DNA of 32,952 bases, taken from positions 1 through 32,952 of the forward strand of contig JAJYDU010000011.1 of assembly GCA_021790475.1 (NCBI GenBank). Reading direction: 5' to 3'. The notes under the pieces are model-generated. The model was not told where the DNA came from. It did not search any database and saw only the letters and a program-made list of their open reading frames with translations. Position 1 is the stretch's first letter, and each line of letters opens with the position of its first letter. Both the position numbers and the translations under genes were made by a program. The DNA comes from Planctomycetota bacterium. Lineage in GTDB: Bacteria > Planctomycetota > Phycisphaerae > WQYP01. Positions 18,116 to 27,120 of this stretch are shown piece after piece.

Positions 18116-19267
18116 ATGAATCCGCGAATGAAATATTACCTGGTCGGCGCGCTGGCCTGCCTGGCGGCGGCCGCCGTTTTACTGAACTTATCCGGCGTTT
18201 TAAGCGTATCGCGCGCCGCCGGCTCCGGCGCAACGCCTCCGGGCGAAAAAGCCGCCGTCGGCTCTCTCCAAACGAAGCTGCTCCGGGACGGCCGCAAACT
18301 GGATCATCTGCTGCGGGGCGCCGCGCCGACCGCTTTATTTACCGATGCCATACTGCGGGGCCGGATAGGGCCGAAAATTGTTCCAATACTGTGGGATATA
18401 GTTACGCGTGTCGATTCGTTTAGCAAACAATTTCCCGGCGCCGCCGCCCACGTCCGGTATCTGAAGTATCATTATCTGGCCCTGCTCGAACTGCTCGGCA
18501 ACGCCAGGGCCGCCGCCCGTTTGAAGGCGGCGCTCCGGAGCAAATCAAAAACCACGGTGCTGGCGGCCCAACTGGGCCGTTTGGAAGTGCAATGGTGGCA
18601 AAACGTTCATCATGCCGCCGGGCAACAAGCGGTTCTGCAACACTTGCGGAAATTGGTCCGCCAGGATCCCACCGATGATGATTTTACCGCCGTGGTCTAT
18701 TCCATGTTCCGCGGCGGCGCCGCCGACCATGCGATCGCGCTGGCGGTCCGCCATATTCTGCTCCATGAACTCAAAGGCCCGCTCGCCCGCGCCATCCAGA
18801 GTTCCCTCGAGGGTCCGCGGCGCCAACAGGCCCTGCTTAACAAACCTCTGGTAATTTCGGGCCCCACCATAACCGGAAAAAATTTCAGCAGCGCCCAATG
18901 GAAAGGCAAGGTGGTGGTGGTGGACTTCTGGGGAACGTGGTGCCCATGGTGCCGCCGCGCCATACCACACCTGGAAGCGCTCTATGCGAAGTATCACAAG
19001 CAGGGGTTTGATCTTCTGAGCGTGTCCAACGATCAGAGCAGAGCGACGCTTCGCAATTATCTCAAGGCCCATCCCCAAATGGTTTGGCCGCAGATATATG
19101 ATCCCGCCATGCCCGCCAAGTACAACATTGAAGGTTTTCCCACCCAGTTTGTAATCGACCGCGGCGGTGTGCTGCGGGATATTGTTGTCGGCTATAACCC
19201 GAAAGGGCTTACGCGGGACGTGACCCAATGGCTCAACCCCAAGCCGGTTTCGCTTCCGGGTAAGTAA
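18116..19267 (+). CDS. TlpA-family thioredoxin-like protein with large N-terminal helical domain (paralog 1, WCPWC)
   Basis: Start MNPRMKYYLVGALACLAAAAVLL with CAGGAG upstream; KGKVVVVDFWGTWCPWCRRAIPHLEALYAKYHKQGFDLLSVSND...IEGFPTQFVIDRGGVLRDIVVGY. Confidence 0.9.
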   Translation: MNPRMKYYLVGALACLAAAAVLLNLSGVLSVSRAAGSGATPPGEKAAVGSLQTKLLRDGRKLDHLLRGAAPTALFTDAILRGRIGPKIVPILWDIVTRVDSFSKQFPGAAAHVRYLKYHYLALLELLGNARAAARLKAALRSKSKTTVLAAQLGRLEVQWWQNVHHAAGQQAVLQHLRKLVRQDPTDDDFTAVVYSMFRGGAADHAIALAVRHILLHELKGPLARAIQSSLEGPRRQQALLNKPLVISGPTITGKNFSSAQWKGKVVVVDFWGTWCPWCRRAIPHLEALYAKYHKQGFDLLSVSNDQSRATLRNYLKAHPQMVWPQIYDPAMPAKYNIEGFPTQFVIDRGGVLRDIVVGYNPKGLTRDVTQWLNPKPVSLPGK

Positions 19268-19346
19268 TCAGGCCTCGATTGGGCGCCTGGACAAGGGCTT
19301 TCCAGTGCCTTCGCAAATATCGCGAAAGAAAACCTGTCGGGTGGGA

Positions 19347-20558
19347 ATGATCGCCCGCCTGTCCGCCACTGTGCTCCTGGGTCTTGCGGGCGCCTGGAAT
19401 GTGTCGCGCGCCGCCGGCGGTTCATCCGCGGTCTTTCGGCGCGAAAAAACCGCCTTTGCCTGGCTGAAAATAAAGATCGGCGAAGACACTCGCCAACTCG
19501 AACATTTGTGGCGGGGGACTTCGCCCGCCGCCATGTTTACCGATGCGAAGCTGCGGGCCGGCCTCAAACCGAAGGTCGCCCCGATTATGTGGGATATTGT
19601 CACACGCGTTGATGCGTTCAACAGGCGATTTGCGAACTTCGCCGCGCATACCCGTTATCTGAAGTATCGTTATCTGGCCCTGCTCGAACTGCTCGGCAAC
19701 GCCCGGGCGACCGCTCGTTTGAAGGCGGCGCTCCAGAGCCAATCGGCCGCCACGAAACTGGCCGCTCGTATGGCTCGTCTGGATATCCGATGGTGGCGAA
19801 ATGCGCGGGACGCCACCGCCCAGGGCGCCGTGCTGGCCCAAGTGGAAAAGCTGGTCCGGCAAAACCCTCGCGACGACGATCTGACCGCCGTCGTGCTTTC
19901 GATGAGCCGGTGCGGCGCCGCCGACCAGACAATTGCCCATGAAGCCCGCCATATTCTGCTTGATGAACTCAAAAGCCCATTGGCCCGAGTGATCCAGACC
20001 TCCATCTTCGGCCCGCGGCGCCTCCGCTCATGGCTTGATAAGCCTCTCGTAATCCGTGGAATCGCCCTCGGCGGCAAACAGTTCAGCAACGCCGCCTGGA
20101 AACCGGCTGATGCGCGGGAAATGTTCGCGGCGGCCATCACCGACGGCAGGCCGTTCAGCAGCGCCGCCTGGAAAGGGAAAGTGGTTCTCGTTAATTTCTG
20201 GGCTGCATGGTGTCCTCCCTGCCGCGCGAGTATTTCAGATTTGGAATCATTTTACCGCAAGTACCACAGGAAGGGTTTGGAAATCGTCGGGATACCCAAT
20301 GACAACAGCGCCGCGGCTCTGGGCAGTTTTCTCCAGCAGCATCCGAAAATGGTATGGCCGGAGCTTTTTGATCCCCAGCGGCATGGCTGGAACCCCCTGT
20401 TGGCCCGGTATAATGTCAGCGCAATCCCGACGCAGTTCATTATCGATCAGCAGGGAATTCTCCGAGCCGTGATCGTCGGGTATAAACCCAGGCGAGTTGC
20501 GCGGGCCGTGCTGGCCCTGCTCGCCCCCAAGCCTGGTCCGCCGCACGGCGGACCATAA
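19347..20558 (+). CDS. TlpA-family thioredoxin-like protein (paralog 2, WCPPC)
   Basis: KGKVVLVNFWAAWCPPCRASISDLESFYRKYHRKGLEIVGIPND...SAIPTQFIIDQQGILRAVIVGY; co-linear with paralog 1. ORF open from 19305. Confidence 0.9.
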   Translation: MIARLSATVLLGLAGAWNVSRAAGGSSAVFRREKTAFAWLKIKIGEDTRQLEHLWRGTSPAAMFTDAKLRAGLKPKVAPIMWDIVTRVDAFNRRFANFAAHTRYLKYRYLALLELLGNARATARLKAALQSQSAATKLAARMARLDIRWWRNARDATAQGAVLAQVEKLVRQNPRDDDLTAVVLSMSRCGAADQTIAHEARHILLDELKSPLARVIQTSIFGPRRLRSWLDKPLVIRGIALGGKQFSNAAWKPADAREMFAAAITDGRPFSSAAWKGKVVLVNFWAAWCPPCRASISDLESFYRKYHRKGLEIVGIPNDNSAAALGSFLQQHPKMVWPELFDPQRHGWNPLLARYNVSAIPTQFIIDQQGILRAVIVGYKPRRVARAVLALLAPKPGPPHGGP

Positions 20559-20608
20559 CGACTCCGGCGTTCGTCGAGTAGAGGCCTTAACGGAAAAGAC
20601 AGGGGAAC

Positions 20609-21124
20609 ATGGGACCACGCTCCAAGCGAACCAGCTATTACGAGGCCGCGTTCGAGGATTATTTGCGCCGCAAGGGATTGCCATACATCGCCGTGGACGA
20701 GGCGAAAAAGGCGCTTTTTGCCGGGGCTAAACTCAAAAGTTTTGATTTTGTCGTCTATCGGCCGCAAGGCGCCAACCTGCTGGTGGATGTGAAGGGCCGG
20801 AGTTGCGGCAAGGCCGCGAGCTCCAACGCCACGCTGCCCAACTGGGCCACTCGGGAAGACATCGACGATCTGCGGCAATGGCAGGAAATTTTCGGCGGCG
20901 GCTTTACCGCCATGTTTCTGTTCATATACCACTGGCCAAGTTCGCCTGACCAATCGCCCTTCAGGGAACTCTTTCAGTTTCAGGAACGCTGGTACGGTAT
21001 GTTGACCATCGGCGTCGGCGATTACCGCGCACACATGCGGGCCCGCTCGGAATCCTGGGGCACGGTCCATCTGCCCACCGCCGATTTTCGCCGTTTAGCC
21101 AAGCCGTTTGATGAGTGCTTGTAG
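20609..21124 (+). CDS. HYExAFE family protein (putative PD-(D/E)XK nuclease-like fold)
   Basis: TSYYEAAFEDYLRRKGLPYIAVDEAKKALF; FDFVVYRPQGANLLVDVKGRS gives a D...DxK-type core. Confidence 0.7.
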   Translation: MGPRSKRTSYYEAAFEDYLRRKGLPYIAVDEAKKALFAGAKLKSFDFVVYRPQGANLLVDVKGRSCGKAASSNATLPNWATREDIDDLRQWQEIFGGGFTAMFLFIYHWPSSPDQSPFRELFQFQERWYGMLTIGVGDYRAHMRARSESWGTVHLPTADFRRLAKPFDECL

Positions 21125-21243
21125 ACTCTGGCTTGGCATTGGAATCCCGGGGCGCATAAAATGATCCGTATCCACGCCTCGCCGGTTCCGCCCGGCGCGC
21201 CGAGCGCGGGACCGGTTTTTCCTTTAACGTAAGGTTCCGAACG

Positions 21244-22632
21244 TTGTTGTCCGGCAATTCCGAGGATTCCCCCAAAGCCCGGCGTTGGTGGACGGTGGGA
21301 ATATGGGCCGTTGTGACGGTTCTCACACTGATCCTGGCGATCCAGGCGCGCAATCGTCAGATTCATGATCTCGCCGCCGCGCACCCCGTAGACATCAACG
21401 ACTTCAACCGCTGGTTGCGAATGCTGCCGGGATTTCTCCATTCGCATCTGGCGATGCGCAACGACCTGTGGCCGATGCCGCCGCTGACGATTCTTTTGTT
21501 TTCTCCCTTTTCGCTCCTTTCTTTTCCCAACGCCCAGTTTGTGTGGGTGCTTTTCAAGCCGCTGCTGCTGGCAGTCATATTCTATTGCAGCCTGGGAATC
21601 GTCCGGCGGGCGGGTGGGAGGGTGGAATCTTTACCGCTGTTGCTTATCCTTCTGGCGTGGTTGTGGCCGGTAATCGGCGACATGCAGGAGGGGCAGGTGA
21701 ATCTGCTGATGCTGGCGCCGCTGGCGGCCGGGTTGTATTTTGCGCAGTCGGAAACAGCCTGGGGAGACCTTCTGGCAGGCGGCCTGATCGCCCTGGCGAC
21801 GTGTATCAAGGTCACCCCGATTATCTTTCTGATCTATTTGCTCTGGCGGAGACGTTGGCGCGCGGCGGCGGCCCTGGCCATCGGAGTTGTTTTCTGGCTT
21901 TATTTGCCATTAAGTCTGTTCGTCGGCTGGCGGCAATCGTTTCTGTGGAACCAGCAATATTTTCACATCATGATCCTGCCCTATGTGGTGCACGGCGCGG
22001 TGCAAGTTCCGACGGGAGAATCCATTCCCAGTTTCCTGCTGCGACTGCTTTCCCGCATACCGGCGTTTCATACGCACCACCACGGTGTGACCATATCCTA
22101 TTACGTGAATGTGTTAAATTTGTCCGTGCCCACATCTCGTCTGATTATTCGGTTGGTGCTGGTGGGTATCGGACTGGGCGGACTCTTCTGGATGCGCCGC
22201 CGACTGCCGACGTTGCGTTGCAGGCGCTACGTGCTGGAAATCGGCGCGATCGCCGCATTTATGCTCTGGGCGGAAGAGTGGTGCTGGGTTCCGCACTACG
22301 TGACGCTGATTTTCACGCTCATGGCGGCAGCCATGATCGCCACCGACCAATTCTCGCCCAGGGCGGCCGCGCGGCGGGCGCTGGCGGCGCTGGCGGCCGC
22401 CGCGTTTCTAATGGCGATGACCTCCGACGTGATCAAGATTTTCGGTCCGCACGCCGGCAACTGGGGGCGGACCATTGATCCCGCATTATTTGCGGGTATT
22501 TTGCTGGTGCTGGCGATCATGACCACCGGCTATTCCCATGCCGCGGCTATTGCCCCCGGCCAATCCGTACCCCAGCCGCCGCCGCAGGTTGCGCCTCCGG
22601 GACGGAAAGTCGAAAGCCCTGAGCGTTCGTGA
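21244..22632 (+). CDS. GT87/DUF2029-like polyprenol-phosphate mannosyltransferase-type membrane protein
   Basis: Multi-TM; DINDFNRWLRMLPGFL..., WPMPPLTILLFSPFSLLSFPNAQFVWVLFKPLLLAV, GQVNLLMLAPLAAGLYFA, GLIALATCIKVTPIIFLIYLLWRRRWRAAAALA. TTG start assumed. Confidence 0.8.
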   Translation: MLSGNSEDSPKARRWWTVGIWAVVTVLTLILAIQARNRQIHDLAAAHPVDINDFNRWLRMLPGFLHSHLAMRNDLWPMPPLTILLFSPFSLLSFPNAQFVWVLFKPLLLAVIFYCSLGIVRRAGGRVESLPLLLILLAWLWPVIGDMQEGQVNLLMLAPLAAGLYFAQSETAWGDLLAGGLIALATCIKVTPIIFLIYLLWRRRWRAAAALAIGVVFWLYLPLSLFVGWRQSFLWNQQYFHIMILPYVVHGAVQVPTGESIPSFLLRLLSRIPAFHTHHHGVTISYYVNVLNLSVPTSRLIIRLVLVGIGLGGLFWMRRRLPTLRCRRYVLEIGAIAAFMLWAEEWCWVPHYVTLIFTLMAAAMIATDQFSPRAAARRALAALAAAAFLMAMTSDVIKIFGPHAGNWGRTIDPALFAGILLVLAIMTTGYSHAAAIAPGQSVPQPPPQVAPPGRKVESPERS

Positions 22633-22714
22633 AGGAAAGTTTACCTCTGTAATTTACGCCCTTTATTGGCAGCAGGCGCAAAAATTCCCAAAAAGTGAAA
22701 ACGGATAGTGAAAA

Positions 22715-23266
22715 TCAGCGTCGTATCGGTTCCAGGATCGATTGCGTGCGAATCAACGCGCGCACCTCGCCTAGAAGGTGAAATCCTTCAATATGGATCG
22801 CGCGCCGATGCAACTGGGTCACGAGCACGCTAAGATACTCCGTCCGACCAAGATCATTCTTGCGGTGTGCAACCAGCCCGTCCTGCTCTTGAGCCAGGCG
22901 AAGCATTTCCGTAACTGAGTTTTCAAACAACGCCTCGGTGACGTGCTCTTCGTTCAGAGCCAGGTAATAATAATAATCGTCGCCCAGCGCCAGATCGAAC
23001 TGCTTATCGCCTTTGCACGGCAGTTTCTCTATCAGCCCGCGCTCGGGCAGGGCCTTGTTGGGAAAACAGGCCAGTTCCAGAAACGTATGGGCGCCGGAAA
23101 TGGCCGCCATGTGTCCGCCACCGGTCAGCAGCCACAGGTTAACATCAAAATCGCCCATTATGCGAGCGCGGCGCACATCAGCGGCGAAAAGTTCAGGATG
23201 CAGAATGCGATCATAAATAAGCACCGAAAGACCGGCGCTGCGGGGTTTTTTGTGATGAACACCCAT
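22715..23266 (-). CDS. Uncharacterised protein, possibly DUF2617-like
   Basis: Probable start MGVHHKKPRSAGLSVLIYDRILHPELFAADVRRARIMG; ORF extends to 23560 but the upstream part is low-complexity and basic. Family name is a weak recall. Confidence 0.4.
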   Translation of the reverse strand: MGVHHKKPRSAGLSVLIYDRILHPELFAADVRRARIMGDFDVNLWLLTGGGHMAAISGAHTFLELACFPNKALPERGLIEKLPCKGDKQFDLALGDDYYYYLALNEEHVTEALFENSVTEMLRLAQEQDGLVAHRKNDLGRTEYLSVLVTQLHRRAIHIEGFHLLGEVRALIRTQSILEPIRR

Positions 23267-23765
23267 CGTTGATTCTTTGTTTTGTTTCACAACGGCTCCT
23301 TCTGGCATCTTAACAGTCGATTTCTGACGTCTCATACTCTTCTTACGATTCAAAATCGCCGCCGGCTCGCTGAATTTTTCCGGATTCGGCCTGATTTCTA
23401 TCCGGCGGCCATTTGCACATCTCCGTTGATTTTCCACAGTTACGGCTTCTTGCGGAACATTGTAACTTTTTTTCACAAGGCCGCCTCCTTTTCCACGCTT
23501 GTAGTAAGCAAACTCCGCACGGTAAAACTTTCTCCGTACCAAACACCACATCTCTGGCATGGATTGAGTTTACCCCATGTCGAGCATTGGCGGCCTGGCC
23601 TGACACCATGCCCTGCGGCAACTGGAATTCTCAAGCTGCCGTAAGACATTATACCATAATAAGCTCACAATGAGTGAAAATTTTTACAAATCGTTAAAAT
23701 ATTCGCAAAGACGATTGTAAAAGGACAATCTGGCGGCAGGTTCGTCGTGGGCAAGAAAGCGCATA

Positions 23766-24701
23766 TCATTTGATTTGGGCTTCGCCCCGGCCGGCCAGCG
23801 CCGCCTTGCGATATTCCGTCGGTGGCAGGCCATCGATCCGGCGAAAGGCGCGTGAAAAGTGGAATGCGTCCGTGAATCCCAACTGGCGGGCAATTTGTTT
23901 GATGGGGCGGTCTATGTTCAGCAGCAGTTGCTTCGCCATGGCCACCCGCTGGCGGAGCAGGTACTCCATGGGTGAATAACCGGTCCATAATCGAAACAAG
24001 CGGTTGAAGTGGGAGCGGGAAAAACCCGCCGACTCGGCCAGCGTGGCGGCTGTGAGCTTTTCCGCCGGATGCAAATCCATATACGTCAACGCCCGTTGCA
24101 TTTTGGCCCGTATAACCGGATCCGCACCCGGCGATCGCCGTGCGTCTGGATCGGAAAGCATTTGGATCAGAATCTGCAACAGCAAGCAGCGCGATTCGAG
24201 CATCCCCAATCCCGGCGCGCCGGGATCCCGCCGGCGGGCTTGAACCAGCCGCTCCAACTTCTCCGCCCGGGGGTCCAGCGCCGCAAGCCGGCTGACTTCG
24301 GGAATCACCCGTCCGCCCTCCAGCACGATTTGATATGGTTTTCGCCGATCGATGCGCGCTCCTCCCGGTACGACCCGCGCCGCGAAATCGAAATGAACCG
24401 CAATGTGCGCGCAGGGAATTTCATCGCGGGTGTTCAAACGGTGCGGCACGAACGGCGCAATAAGAAATAACCGGCCGGGTTCAATTTTTTCCGTCCGCCC
24501 CGCGACCTGAAAAATTCCCCGGCCCTGTAAAAAGAGAACCAGCTCGTAATCGAAAATGATCCGCGTGGGAATATGCAAGGGGCCGTGCAGTCGATGCGCG
24601 ATGCGAATGACGGGATTCAAGCGTTCCAAAGGTAACGAAATCCGCCGCCGCGGACGCGGCGGTCCAAACAACGAGCGGCGTTCGATTGCCGTCATCCGCA
24701 T
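23766..24701 (-). CDS. AraC family transcriptional regulator
   Basis: LTAATLAESAGFSRSHFNRLFRLWTGYSPMEYLLRQRVAMAKQLLLNIDRPIKQIARQLGFTDAFHFSRAFRRIDGLPPTEYR; N-terminal cupin-like sensor. Start MRMTAIERRS at 24701. Confidence 0.93.
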   Translation of the reverse strand: MRMTAIERRSLFGPPRPRRRISLPLERLNPVIRIAHRLHGPLHIPTRIIFDYELVLFLQGRGIFQVAGRTEKIEPGRLFLIAPFVPHRLNTRDEIPCAHIAVHFDFAARVVPGGARIDRRKPYQIVLEGGRVIPEVSRLAALDPRAEKLERLVQARRRDPGAPGLGMLESRCLLLQILIQMLSDPDARRSPGADPVIRAKMQRALTYMDLHPAEKLTAATLAESAGFSRSHFNRLFRLWTGYSPMEYLLRQRVAMAKQLLLNIDRPIKQIARQLGFTDAFHFSRAFRRIDGLPPTEYRKAALAGRGEAQIK

Positions 24702-24777
24702 GAATGTCCTTCCACCTGCACCGCGTGCGTATATACGAAGCCCACGGCGCGGTAATTCTTTCGGGAGGCCCTGGGAG

Positions 24778-24796
24778 GGCGGCTTTTCCAGCCGCC
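24778..24796. repeat. Short perfect inverted repeat (7-bp stem, 5-nt loop)
   Basis: GGCGGCT-TTTCC-AGCCGCC read directly. Confidence 0.6.
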
Positions 24797-24999
24797 AACG
24801 GTAAGCGCGGCTGCCCCCGGTCGCCAATGCCTTTCGGAGGCGTTTTCCCGGCGGCGAATATGGCCCTCCGTTGGTCAAGCACGCGCACATCCCGGGAAAA
24901 TCGCCGCGCCGGGATCCAAAGTGCGGAAAATCTCCTCTCCCTGTATTATGCCGGTTCTGATAGATATTGTACGATCCATATTATACTCGGACTGGGCGT

Positions 25000-25491
25000 A
25001 TGCCAATGTCAACCAGGCAGCGACGCGGAAAATGGAAAGTTTCCCTGGCGGTGCTGGCGCTGTTTATCCTGGGGCTGACCGTGGCGAACCTCTCCTTTTG
25101 GCGATCCGTGTTGCGTTCGACGGCGGGTTGGAAATCACCGGTGGACCGCATGGGATGGCTGACGGATTTTCAGACCGCGGCGCGGCGGGCGAGAAACCGG
25201 AAGCGGCGGATTCTGATCGATTTTTACGCCGCATGGTGTGCGCCGTGCCGCCGGATGGAACGCGACGTCTGGTCGGACGAAAAGGTGGACCGCGCGGTGC
25301 AGCGGCGCTTCATACCGCTGCGTGCCGATGTTGATACGCCCGCGGGAAAACAGCTGGTGCGGCGGTATAAAGTCCGGGCCCTGCCAACCATACTGATCGT
25401 CAGCGCCACGGGGAATCTGCGCCGGGTCGCCTGGACCATGAACCGGCGGCAAACATTGGAATTCATACGCGCCGCCGGAGCGGGAAAATGA
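25000..25491 (+). CDS. Membrane-anchored thioredoxin-fold protein (DsbD-gamma-like)
   Basis: TM VSLAVLALFILGLTVANLSFW; RRILIDFYAAWCAPCRRMERDVWSDEKVDRAVQRRFIPLRADVDTPAGKQLVRRYKVRALPTILIV. Confidence 0.88.
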   Translation: MPMSTRQRRGKWKVSLAVLALFILGLTVANLSFWRSVLRSTAGWKSPVDRMGWLTDFQTAARRARNRKRRILIDFYAAWCAPCRRMERDVWSDEKVDRAVQRRFIPLRADVDTPAGKQLVRRYKVRALPTILIVSATGNLRRVAWTMNRRQTLEFIRAAGAGK

Positions 25492-25540
25492 CATTGCCGG
25501 GCGGGTTTTTTCCACCGCGCGCCGGTGTAAACTTGGCGGT

Positions 25541-26899
25541 ATGAACACGGCGGACACCATCGCGGCAATCAGTTCGCCACCGGGGATGGGGTGGCGTGGA
25601 ATTGTGCGCCTTTCCGGGCCGGAGGCCTGGCCGCTGGTCCAAAAAATATTGTGCGCCGATTTTGAACCGATAGCGCACCGCTGGCGCGATATATTACTTC
25701 CCCGCCCGCCGGTCCCGGCGGGCCTGATTTTCTTTCGTGCGCCGCGCAGCTTCACCGGCCAGGACATGCTTGAACTTCACCTGCCGGGATCTATGCCGTT
25801 GCTCAATATGGTCCTGCGGACCCTGCTGGCGGCCGGGGCGAGGCAGGCGCAAGCGGGAGAATTTTCGGCCCGGGCATTTCTCAATGGGAAATGCGATCTG
25901 ACCGAAGCGGAAGGAATTGCCGCCACCATTGCGGCGCGGAACGCCCGCCAGTTGCGCGCCGCCGCCGGCTTGCGGGAAGGGGCGCTGCACCGGTGGACGA
26001 AGCGGCGGAGCGATAGCTTGGCCGATTTACTGGCTTTGGTGGAAGCGGGAATTGATTTCAGCGATGAGCCGGAAATATCGCTTATCGGGTCCGAAGATTT
26101 AGGTCGGCGGATTTCGGACATGCTGCGGGACATCGCGGAACTTCGCGAGCATGCTCTGCGCTGGGAATCGTTCGACACGCTGCCGACGGTGGTGCTGCTG
26201 GGCCGGCCCAATGTGGGGAAAAGTTCGTTGCTCAACGTCCTGAGCGGTCAGGAACGGGCGATAGTTTCTCCCCAAGCCGGCGCCACCCGCGATTCCCTGG
26301 CGGCAACCGCGCCTACTCCCGATGGTCCGGTTCGCTTGCTGGATGCGGCGGGCGTGGAGGATCAAGGCCGGGGTATGGCACTCCTGCTCAACCAGTCGCG
26401 ACGACACGCCCTGCTGGCGGCGGACGGGGCGCTTCTGGTGATCGACGAACGGGACACACCAGATTCGGTGCGACGGCTCATGGAGGAACTCGCCGATAGC
26501 AGCGCGTGGAAAATACTGGTCCGCAACAAAATGGATATTCCGGATGGGCTTGGCGCCGCGCCGCGGGAGACCGGGCTGGAGTTTGTGGCGGTTTCAGCGC
26601 GTACCGGCGAAAATTTAGCCGACTTGTTGCGCCTGATCGGCCGCCGGGTCAAAGAGGAATCTCCCCTGGCCGAGGAGTATCTGGCTCTCAATGCGCGGCA
26701 TCGACACTCGCTGGAGCAGGCCGCTGCGGCGTTGCGACGCGGATTCGATATGACGCGCAACGCCGGTGCGGAGCGTTTCCCGGAACTGGTGGCCGGGGAT
26801 CTCCGCGCGGCATTGGACGCCCTGGGCGCTATTTCCGGAACCATCTCCGCCGACGACGTGCTGGGGCGAATCTTCGGCAGTTTCTGCATTGGCAAATAA
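25541..26899 (+). CDS. mnmE: tRNA uridine-5-carboxymethylaminomethyl(34) synthesis GTPase MnmE
   Basis: DTIAAISSPPGMGWRGIVRLSGP; SFTGQDMLELHLPGS; GEFSARAFLNGKCDLTEAEGIA; GRPNVGKSSLLNVLSGQERAIVSPQAGATRD; NKMD; C-term FGSFCIGK. Confidence 0.95.
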   Translation: MNTADTIAAISSPPGMGWRGIVRLSGPEAWPLVQKILCADFEPIAHRWRDILLPRPPVPAGLIFFRAPRSFTGQDMLELHLPGSMPLLNMVLRTLLAAGARQAQAGEFSARAFLNGKCDLTEAEGIAATIAARNARQLRAAAGLREGALHRWTKRRSDSLADLLALVEAGIDFSDEPEISLIGSEDLGRRISDMLRDIAELREHALRWESFDTLPTVVLLGRPNVGKSSLLNVLSGQERAIVSPQAGATRDSLAATAPTPDGPVRLLDAAGVEDQGRGMALLLNQSRRHALLAADGALLVIDERDTPDSVRRLMEELADSSAWKILVRNKMDIPDGLGAAPRETGLEFVAVSARTGENLADLLRLIGRRVKEESPLAEEYLALNARHRHSLEQAAAALRRGFDMTRNAGAERFPELVAGDLRAALDALGAISGTISADDVLGRIFGSFCIGK

Positions 26900-27120
26900 C
26901 CCGTCCACCGCCACCGATTGACGCCAGGGACGGAATGTTAAGACGGCATGAGCCGGGCGCTGGCAATGCGCGTGCTTTTCTCCCAATCGCCGGAATTATC
27001 AAACACTTAGCAATGTCCTCATAAATTCTCAACGCCGCCGGTGGACAATCAACCGCGTTGCGTGGCGATGACGCCAACGTGTTGAGTAACGGTTTTACCT
27101 GTTTTTTAAGGAGAATCATC

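Noticed and set aside
18545-19228. Minus-strand 227-aa ORF over TlpA paralog 1
   Set aside because: Shadow of the thioredoxin gene; composition mirrors the sense strand.
21468-22478. 336-aa plus-strand ORF inside the GT87-like gene
   Set aside because: Alternate frame of a multi-TM gene; Arg/Gly/Ala-rich, no domain signal.
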